A DNA stretch of 10,645 bases. Origin: Promethearchaeia archaeon. Lineage in GTDB: Archaea > Asgardarchaeota > Lokiarchaeia > Sigyniarchaeales > SOKP01. The translations under genes were made by a program, and so were the position numbers. The notes under the pieces were generated by a model. It had not been told where the DNA came from. It was given only the letters and a program-made list of their open reading frames with translations, and searched no databases. Where the stretch lies: positions 1 through 10,645 of the forward strand of contig JAHQWS010000018.1 in assembly GCA_029856295.1 (NCBI GenBank), given 5' to 3'. Below, piece after piece: positions 5,676 to 10,645 of this stretch. Every line of letters begins with the position of its first letter. Positions within the stretch are counted from its first letter, which is position 1.

Positions 5676-6517
5676 TTCCTAAAGAGAAAATAAAGCAAGT
5701 AGAGATTTTCTTAGATTCATTTAAGCGTTGGTATGTATCCATTACTTATAATATTGAAACCCCGAAATACAAAGATAATGGACTTTATCAAGCATTTGAT
5801 TTAGGAGTCTCGCAAACCGCTGGAGTGAAAATTCATGGGAAGTTCATTCAATTCAAGCATAGAAGAGCAGATCTCTATTGGAAAAAGAAGCTTAAACAAA
5901 TACAATCAAAACGAGACCATTGCAAGAAAGAGAGTAATAAATGGAAGTGGTACAATTCTAAATTAAAAAAAATGAAGCGAAAACAAGCAAATCAATTAAA
6001 AGATTTTCAACATTGGTTATCCAAGCAGGTTGTTGAGAACACGAAAGCAAATACTATTATCATCGGAAAATTAGCAGTAAAAGAAATGGCTAAGAAAAAG
6101 AAGGGTACGGGAAACGCTAAGAAAACCAAAGCAAAAAAAACACTTAATCATTCCGTTCAAAATACGGGTTTCATGTTGCGATTTGCCGAATTCTTAACCT
6201 ATAAAGCTGAAAAGTTAGGTAAGAGAGTAATAAGAATTGGTGAAGATAAAACAACAAAAGCCTGCTGCAAGTGTGGAAAGCTCTCAAAGAGAGCAATTTA
6301 CGAAAGATTTATTAATTGCGAATGTGGGAATCAAATTGACCGAGATCTCAATTCGGCAGTCAATATCATGGTCAAATTCTTGAAATCAAAAGAATTGGGT
6401 ACATATGATTTCCTATCGCATGAACCCTCTGTGGACGAGGAACGATTCCTTCAAATATGGAATGGTTTTCTACGACATACAGCCAATCCTGCTGAAAAAG
6501 TAGGCGTGGACTCGTAG
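5648..6517 (+). pseudogene. tnpB: TnpB, C-terminal RuvC and zinc-finger part, after the frameshift
   Basis: The open frame begins after a stop at 5639-5641 and has no good start codon; a GTG at 5825 would lose the first RuvC motif. It encodes RuvC-I (AFDLGVS, Asp codon at 5798-5800), a basic helical segment, RuvC-II (IIIGKLAVKEM), a CxxC..CxC zinc finger (6266-6274 and 6317-6325) and RuvC-III (IDRDLNSAVNI, about 6335-6367). In RuvC-II the usual catalytic Glu is Gly (6065-6067). An acidic residue appears instead in RIGEDKTT (Glu at 6242-6244), at the place where some TnpB groups read 'vnEayTSktC'. That suggests a moved active-site Glu, not a dead enzyme. Apart from the single frameshift all motifs are intact, so the break is either recent, a sequencing error, or bypassed by ribosomal slippage. 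The last codons run up to the right-end hairpin. Confidence 0.78.
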
Positions 6518-6549
6518 GAAGCTACTACCTTTAGGTAGTGGTAGTTCAC
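6420..6549 (+). ncRNA. Predicted guide (omega/re) RNA scaffold at the right end of tnpB
   Basis: In IS200/IS605 elements the guide RNA covers the 3' end of tnpB and the right end, with the guide read from just outside the element. Here the 3' end of the gene (PAEKVGVDS then stop at 6517) is followed directly by a hairpin, GCTACTACCT / AGGTAGTGGT (6521-6530 and 6533-6542), and TTCAC. A guide would begin at about 6550. The 5' boundary is a guess and no promoter is seen. Confidence 0.4.
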
Positions 6550-6618
6550 TTACGATATAATCAATTGTAATTCGGATTAATCAAATAGAAAGAGAACAAG
6601 AAATAATTAGCATTAATA

Positions 6619-6700
6619 GAGAAGATTAATATTTATATAATAATATTATTCTCATGAGAGTATAATTTTTTTTTTCGCGTGATAAAATTTTTTCACGTGA
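6619..6700. promoter_or_regulatory. Two dyads between TnpB and the coiled-coil gene
   Basis: GAGAA (6619-6623) and TTCTC (6649-6653), with inner arms TAATAT (6627-6632) and ATATTA (6643-6648), make one imperfect hairpin. A second dyad at 6675-6700 is a 26-bp near-palindrome with arms TCGCGTGA and TCACGTGA around AT-rich DNA, with only two mismatched pairs. It follows a run of T at 6666-6675. Its outer arms stand out as GC-containing in an AT background. It could be an operator for the gene starting at 6771 or a bidirectional terminator. Confidence 0.4.
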
Positions 6701-6723
6701 TGAATTGCTATCTTTACAAACCC

Positions 6724-6763
6724 TAATATAATTTCAACAAAAATATAGTATTCATAGAGAGGA
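6724..6763 (+). promoter_or_regulatory. Promoter and ribosome site of the coiled-coil gene
   Basis: TAATATAAT at about 6724-6732 is a TATA-like box, and AGAGAGGA at 6756-6763 is the clearest Shine-Dalgarno sequence in the window, seven bases before the TTG at 6771. This ribosome site supports the TTG start; the nearby ATG at 6778 is in another frame. Confidence 0.55.
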
Positions 6764-6770
6764 TATAAAT

Positions 6771-8099
6771 TTGCCAAATGACCGTGAAAGTGAGGATAAG
6801 TCTATCACCGAAGCACTCTCTGCTTTAGGTTGGGTTGAAGAAGAAAAAGATAAAGGAGAACAAATTAAATCGGAGAAACCTCTTCAAGAACAGCTTAATT
6901 TATTGATGGAGCAAAATGCTCAATTAAATCAGCAAATAAATAATCTTTTTAAAGAAAAAGAGGCGTTAAACACAGAAAAAGCAAATTTGCTAAATGAACT
7001 CGAAGAGATTAAGAGAAATTTAAAGGATCATACACATGCTAACATTGAAATTTTGAAAGATAAGGATAAAGTTATAACTGAAAAAAATGAAAGAATAAAA
7101 CAATTAGAAAATGAAATTCAAAATTTCTCAGAAAGCAGTGTGGCTAGTGGAGCTCAAATTCAGGCGATTCATGAACTAAATGAAACCATAAAGCTCAAAG
7201 ATGAAGAAATTATGAATTTAAATTCATTGATAAATGAACAATCTCTTAAAATTGAAGAGATAAATGCCTTAGTTGAAAATAAGCAAAAATATATCCAGGA
7301 TATATTCTCATCAATGCAAGACAAAGATAATAAAATCAAGGCTATGGAAAATCATATAAGTCAACTTGAAAATCTAAATGTAACTATAAGTGAACAAAAT
7401 CAAAAAATTGAAGATTTAACCACTCACATTAATCAAAATAAAGTTGAGAATGAAAATTTATTAAAACAATTAGAAGAAAAATCTAATAAAATTAGGACTT
7501 TTGAAGAACAAATCAATTATCTTGAACAAGATACTGTCCAAAAATCTAAATTCGAAAAAACCACGCTATTAATAGAAAAAAAAGATGAAATTATTACAGA
7601 GAAAGAAAAGGCTATTTTTGAAATTGACAACTTATTAAATTCGGCAAATCAGAAAATAGTGGATTTACAGCAACAATTAGAAACCTTTAATCTTTTAAAA
7701 AAGGATTTGGAAAAAAAAGAAGAAAGAATTAAATCGCTAGCAATAGAGAGTGAAGAGAAAACTCAAAAATTAATTGCAAATGAAGAATTAATACGCCATA
7801 TTGAAGAGAAACTTGAAAATACTCAGAAAAATTCTGCTCAATTTGATATTCAATTGAGTAACAAAGATAACTTGATAAAAGAAGGTGAATCGGAATTAGA
7901 AGCACTAAAACAAAAAAATGTAGAATTAAGCAATAAATTATATGAAGCAGATCGAATTGAAGATAAAATTTTAAATGATCTGCAAAAAGTAAAAGATGAA
8001 ACTCTAAAAATGGAAACTAAATTTGAAGAAAAAGATAAAGAAATAGTTGAATTAAAAAAGAAAATTAAATTAATGCGTAGAGATAAGCAATCTAAGTGA
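6771..8099 (+). CDS. Long coiled-coil protein, unknown function
   Basis: 442 residues, nearly all helical, rich in Glu, Lys, Asn, Gln and Leu/Ile, with no cysteine, no membrane segment and a single Trp (residue 21). Residues 1-36 are an acidic non-coil head containing ITEALSALGWVEEE, a short amphipathic helix that could be a docking motif. From about residue 40 to the end, heptads continue with few breaks (weak near 120-130). The coil is built of loosely repeated units of the type 'KDxxIxxLExxI', for example DKDKVITEKNERIKQLENEI, DKDNKIKAMENHISQLENL and QNQKIEDLTTHI. The tail is basic (KKKIKLMRRDKQSK). A fully extended coil of this size would be about 60 nm. This resembles filament- or tether-type proteins (SMC arms, golgin-like, intermediate-filament-like), but sequence alone cannot say which. 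It uses a TTG start with a strong ribosome site and is convergent with the gelsolin gene. Confidence 0.8.
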   Translation: MPNDRESEDKSITEALSALGWVEEEKDKGEQIKSEKPLQEQLNLLMEQNAQLNQQINNLFKEKEALNTEKANLLNELEEIKRNLKDHTHANIEILKDKDKVITEKNERIKQLENEIQNFSESSVASGAQIQAIHELNETIKLKDEEIMNLNSLINEQSLKIEEINALVENKQKYIQDIFSSMQDKDNKIKAMENHISQLENLNVTISEQNQKIEDLTTHINQNKVENENLLKQLEEKSNKIRTFEEQINYLEQDTVQKSKFEKTTLLIEKKDEIITEKEKAIFEIDNLLNSANQKIVDLQQQLETFNLLKKDLEKKEERIKSLAIESEEKTQKLIANEELIRHIEEKLENTQKNSAQFDIQLSNKDNLIKEGESELEALKQKNVELSNKLYEADRIEDKILNDLQKVKDETLKMETKFEEKDKEIVELKKKIKLMRRDKQSK

Positions 8100-8167
8100 T
8101 ATAGGATAGTATCCCGATTTTAAGTACAAGAATTAAAAAAAGATAAAAATAAATTAAATTAAAATTA
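8100..8167. terminator. Short spacer between convergent genes
   Basis: 68 AT-rich bases separate the stops of the coiled-coil and gelsolin genes. A small dyad, GGATA-G-TATCC at 8104-8114, follows the first stop, and on the minus strand a series of T-runs follows the second. It probably terminates both transcripts. Confidence 0.35.
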
Positions 8168-9127
8168 CTATTTCTCCCGCCAGAGGCATCCGCAGAGTCC
8201 GCATCGAAATTTCTTGCCGTACATTCGCGGATAATCCAGTATGATGTTACTTTTATCTACACTCTCATGTATCATTATCTTATCTTCATTAGCGCAGTTA
8301 GGACATTTACGTCTTCCCTCCATTTTCTCGACAGTCATAATGGAATCATCAGTTTGACCGGGCATTCCAGGAGCAGCACTTGAAGATATTTCTTTTTGTA
8401 TTACAGGAGTTTCTTTAATTATTGCTTTATTTTCAGGCTCAATCTCAGCAACAGCTTTATCTGCTACAGTCTCAGGTTCTAATTCAGATTCAGCTCTTAA
8501 CTGTACCGCGTCAGATTCCTTATAATCTTCACCCTTATCTATTGCGGCAAGAAATTCAGCATCATCTCCCTCCTCAAAGATCGATTCATTTTGAGCACCT
8601 GCACGTTCAGAATCGATTTTTCGGGCCCATTCACCTGCTTTTACCTTTTCTTTTACATTACATGCTTTACCTTGCCAAATGTAGATTTTAGTCCCCAAAT
8701 CGGCAACAAAACAATCTTCAGAAGCTAATTTGTCTTTTGAGAAAGGCACTTGAACCATTTTCATTGTATTAATGCTTTCAAATTCTTCAGATGATACACG
8801 ATACAAGACATTCTTATGTTCAGCAAATTGAGCCCAATCACCTGTTACAACATCCTTTAACATCGTTTTAGCAATGTTTTTTGTGACTACCTTCATTGTC
8901 CCCATAGCAGCAACCGCTTTTAAGAAGTCTTGTGTTTCCTGGTCTTCATCAACAGTTATAATCTTTGCAGCTCCACCTCTCTCTTGATCTAACTTTCGAG
9001 CGCTAGCAGCGCCAACAGTTTTTTCATCAACACTGCATTTACTACCAATCCATACATATATTGTACTTTCAGCATCTAAGAGATAGACATCGCCAGTTGA
9101 GAATACCGGATTTTTTATTTCGTTCAA
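8168..9127 (-). CDS. Two-domain gelsolin-like protein with C-terminal zinc ribbon
   Basis: 319 residues from the TTG at 9127. Gelsolin domain 1 spans about 5-76 (STGDVYLLDAESTIYVWIG, then an EKTVGAASARKLDQERGG helix and the IITVDEDQET strand). Domain 2 spans about 106-198, with QVPFSKDKLASEDCFVADLG, then KIYIWQGKACNVKEK and AGEWARKIDSE. The 'iyvWiGk.....Ek..A...a..id.eR' signature is seen in both. A disordered Glu/Pro/Ala linker (about 200-268) leads to a zinc ribbon, CPNC at 275-278 and CGLC at 309-312. Gelsolins bind actin, often with calcium, to sever or cap filaments, and two-domain forms from Asgard archaea are known to act on actin. Domain 1 lacks its first strand, yet the upstream DNA encodes one (KLYLINKGE); see the finding on the start. 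The ribbon matches that of the gene at 1-222. Confidence 0.9.
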   Translation of the reverse strand: MNEIKNPVFSTGDVYLLDAESTIYVWIGSKCSVDEKTVGAASARKLDQERGGAAKIITVDEDQETQDFLKAVAAMGTMKVVTKNIAKTMLKDVVTGDWAQFAEHKNVLYRVSSEEFESINTMKMVQVPFSKDKLASEDCFVADLGTKIYIWQGKACNVKEKVKAGEWARKIDSERAGAQNESIFEEGDDAEFLAAIDKGEDYKESDAVQLRAESELEPETVADKAVAEIEPENKAIIKETPVIQKEISSSAAPGMPGQTDDSIMTVEKMEGRRKCPNCANEDKIMIHESVDKSNIILDYPRMYGKKFRCGLCGCLWREK

Positions 9128-9196
9128 TTCACCCTTATTAATAAGGTATAATTTTGCGATAAAACATCAACTCTTTTTTTTTTAAAGATATATTAA
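9128..9196 (-). promoter_or_regulatory. Gelsolin gene promoter and displaced N-terminal codons
   Basis: On the minus strand a TATA-like TTAATATAT (9196 to 9188) lies about 25 bases before an ATG at 9167-9165. That is the normal archaeal distance to the transcription start, so the message could begin at or next to this ATG. The bases from there to 9128 encode 13 residues that complete gelsolin domain 1, but with one surplus T in a run of four (9161-9164 on the plus strand is AAAA). The TTG at 9127 has AGGGTGA almost touching it. Confidence 0.45.
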
Positions 9197-9289
9197 CAAT
9201 AACAAAATTCTTATTTAAAAATCTACTTATCTTTTGATTTATCTTTAAAAATAAGTTTCAAAAAATAAATATAAGTTTATTAAAATATA
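9197..9289 (-). terminator. T-rich 3' flank of the aminotransferase gene
   Basis: Read on the minus strand, several T-runs follow the stop at 9290, along with repeated AACTTAT sequences (complement of ATAAGTT at about 9251 and 9271). It is a likely termination zone separating the aminotransferase from the gelsolin gene. Nothing else is visible. Confidence 0.35.
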
Positions 9290-10645
9290 TCAAAAATCTT
9301 TAAGTGCTAATTGAATTCTTTTTATAAATTCTGGTATTTTAGCTAGGTCTATGGAACAATAGGCAATTCTTATACCATTTATATTATCCTCTAATCTTTC
9401 TACCGGGATAACACCTACTTTGTATTTTTTTATAAGATGATCTGCAAATTCCGTTGCCTTGATTTTATCTGGATTAAGATTAACAAAAATGAAAAACCCA
9501 CCGGCATTAGGATCGACTGTAATATTTGGATTATTAATTTTAGCCAGCTCAGAATTAATATGTTTATATCTCTCATTGAGTAAATCTTTAACTTTATTAC
9601 GAGTTTCTAAAATTTGTTCCATACTATTTTCTTCAAATATTTTTTGAGTAATTGCCTGGTAGAAATGATTAGAATTAGAAATAGTACTTCGATTTATACC
9701 CTCCAATTTATTGTTTATCTCATTTTTCAGAATTTCTAATTCTTGATCATTAGCAACCCAATTTGGCTTTAAACCTAATGTAAAGAAACCTATTCTTCCA
9801 CCATATAATAAAAGCTCCTTAGTTATACCATCCAATTTAACTGGAATAATGTCTTCATCTAACTGGTGTAATTTATAGAAAATTGATTTATTTAATACAT
9901 CATTTCTAAAGACATATGGTTCATATGCATCATCCACTATAAATACAATCGGTTTTCCAGATATTTGACTTTCTCTAAGTAAATCGATAATCTCATTTGC
10001 TTCATTTATGGTTGGTATATATCCTGTGGGATTATTAGGAAAATTTAGGATTATAACAATTTTCTCTTGAACTTTAGAGACTTCTTCAATTGCTTCTTTT
10101 AAGCCTTGGATATTAATTTTATTCTCCTTGAAAAATTCAAAAGATTTAATCTTAGCTCCTATGTTTCTTATGATTATGTTATCGTAGTTTCCCCATCTTT
10201 TATTTGGAGAGATAATATATTCACCAGGATTTAAAAATAATGAACAACTTAAGAAAATTCCATGAGTTACCCCCGATGTAATAACAGGTGTTGTTATAAA
10301 TTTCTCAAGTCGAGATAATTTATCGCTCTCTCCTTTTTTTTCATAATCTGACTTTTTTACGATCCAATTCCTCCATGTTTCTCTGATTTCAGGCAATCCA
10401 GCTATTGAAGCATAAGGAACAACCTCTTTAATACTTATATTAGTATATTTTTTTATATCTTTTAGATAGCAAGGTAACCATTCAGAAGACCCTCCATCTA
10501 TGAAATCTTTTTCATATCCATAAGCGGTACCTATAGTACCAATTAATTCTGCCTCTTTTTTTGCTCTTCCCGACCAATAAAATATACCTGCCGGTAGAAA
10601 TATTCTCTTACCTAAATCAGAGAACGCTTTAAACAATGGACTTTT
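9290..10645 (-). CDS. Class I/II pyridoxal-phosphate aminotransferase, 5' end probably outside the window
   Basis: The frame is open to the window edge; numbering here starts from a TTG at 10636. It is a fold-type I PLP enzyme: an N-terminal LGKRIFLPAGI segment, a YASIAGLPEIRETW helix (75-88), the PLP-ring region TSGVTHGIF (120-128), NFPNNPTGY (198-206), VDDAYEPYVF with Asp235 and Tyr238, and the Schiff-base lysine in DGITKELLLYGGRIGF (Lys273, phosphate-binding Arg281). NGIRIAY near the C-terminus holds the expected substrate-carboxylate Arg. Relatives with 'sDLGKRlfFPkGIl.QsaeA' begin some 20 residues earlier, so the TTG is probably internal and the true start lies beyond the edge. The N-terminal motif is altered here (PAGIFYWSGRA), which may change the substrate. 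The amino-acid substrate cannot be named. It is not obviously linked to the gelsolin gene. Confidence 0.85.
   Translation of the reverse strand, partial: KSPLFKAFSDLGKRIFLPAGIFYWSGRAKKEAELIGTIGTAYGYEKDFIDGGSSEWLPCYLKDIKKYTNISIKEVVPYASIAGLPEIRETWRNWIVKKSDYEKKGESDKLSRLEKFITTPVITSGVTHGIFLSCSLFLNPGEYIISPNKRWGNYDNIIIRNIGAKIKSFEFFKENKINIQGLKEAIEEVSKVQEKIVIILNFPNNPTGYIPTINEANEIIDLLRESQISGKPIVFIVDDAYEPYVFRNDVLNKSIFYKLHQLDEDIIPVKLDGITKELLLYGGRIGFFTLGLKPNWVANDQELEILKNEINNKLEGINRSTISNSNHFYQAITQKIFEENSMEQILETRNKVKDLLNERYKHINSELAKINNPNITVDPNAGGFFIFVNLNPDKIKATEFADHLIKKYKVGVIPVERLEDNINGIRIAYCSIDLAKIPEFIKRIQLALKDF

Larger units (their letters stand above)
5155..6549 (+). mobile_element. IS200/IS605-superfamily TnpB-only element (IS1341-like)
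   Basis: A TnpB gene without any tnpA transposase in the window. The pentamer TTCAC occurs at 5150-5154 on the left and 6545-6549 on the right. On the left, about 20 bases inside, CCTTTAT (5175-5181) and ATAAGG (5189-5194) form a bulged hairpin. On the right, ACTACCT (6524-6530) and AGGTAGT (6533-6539) form a strong hairpin five bases before TTCAC. Subterminal hairpins next to a short unduplicated target motif fit this superfamily. The alternative left boundary is around 5116. Movement would need a TnpA supplied from elsewhere. Confidence 0.6.

Noticed and set aside
6062..6067. TnpB judged catalytically dead because RuvC-II has Gly instead of Glu
   Set aside because: A Glu is present before the zinc finger where some TnpB groups carry it, so the loss is probably compensated.
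5825..6517. GTG at 5825 as a true start of a separate short TnpB
   Set aside because: The homology continues upstream in the same frame to about 5648, including the first RuvC motif, so this start is only the first GTG/ATG after the frameshift.
8422..8691. 89-codon plus-strand reading frame
   Set aside because: It is antisense to the low-complexity linker and second domain of gelsolin; its Gln/Leu/His-rich composition is the complement of that linker.
9459..9647. 62-codon plus-strand reading frame
   Set aside because: It is antisense to the aminotransferase, without its own ribosome site or motif.

Overview
The window is AT-rich and reads as an archaeal genome, most likely Asgard (Lokiarchaeia-like). 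A gelsolin-domain protein, an EMC3/DUF106-type membrane insertase, a candidate BAR-fold protein and a long coiled-coil protein sit together with TATA-like boxes, T-rich gene ends and several TTG starts. The lineage is inferred from gene content; there is no rRNA or tRNA in the window.

Layout. 1-222: the 3' end of a gene ending in a zinc ribbon that is visibly homologous to the one at the end of the gelsolin protein at 8168-9167. 223-453: a promoter region with a perfect 24-bp palindrome. 454-1101: an all-helical protein whose pattern resembles a BAR domain. 1332-2423: a radical SAM/SPASM enzyme with a TTG start behind a palindromic promoter. 2538-3997: a tight three-gene membrane operon (EMC3/YidC-like insertase, two-helix zinc-ribbon protein, GtrA-family protein). 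3998-4527: a degraded C-terminal scrap of purD. 4528-4842: a small three-helix membrane protein. 4843-5210: repeats and inverted repeats leading into a TnpB element. 5211-6517: a TnpB gene split by one frameshift, with hairpins at the element ends. 6771-8099: a long cysteine-free coiled-coil protein. 8168-9167 (minus strand): a two-domain gelsolin with a C-terminal zinc ribbon. 9290-10645 (minus strand): a class I/II aminotransferase running off the window edge.

The theme is membrane and cytoskeleton biology: a possible membrane-curving protein, an actin-regulator-type gelsolin, a filament-like coiled-coil protein convergent with it, and an insertase operon. That these work together is inference from proximity. 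The TnpB element, the purD fragment and the nearby repeats mark the middle (about 4.0-6.6 kb) as a zone of insertion and gene decay. The strongest leads are the BAR-like protein, the zinc ribbon shared between two loci, and the gelsolin N-terminus, which looks displaced by a one-base change in a T-run.
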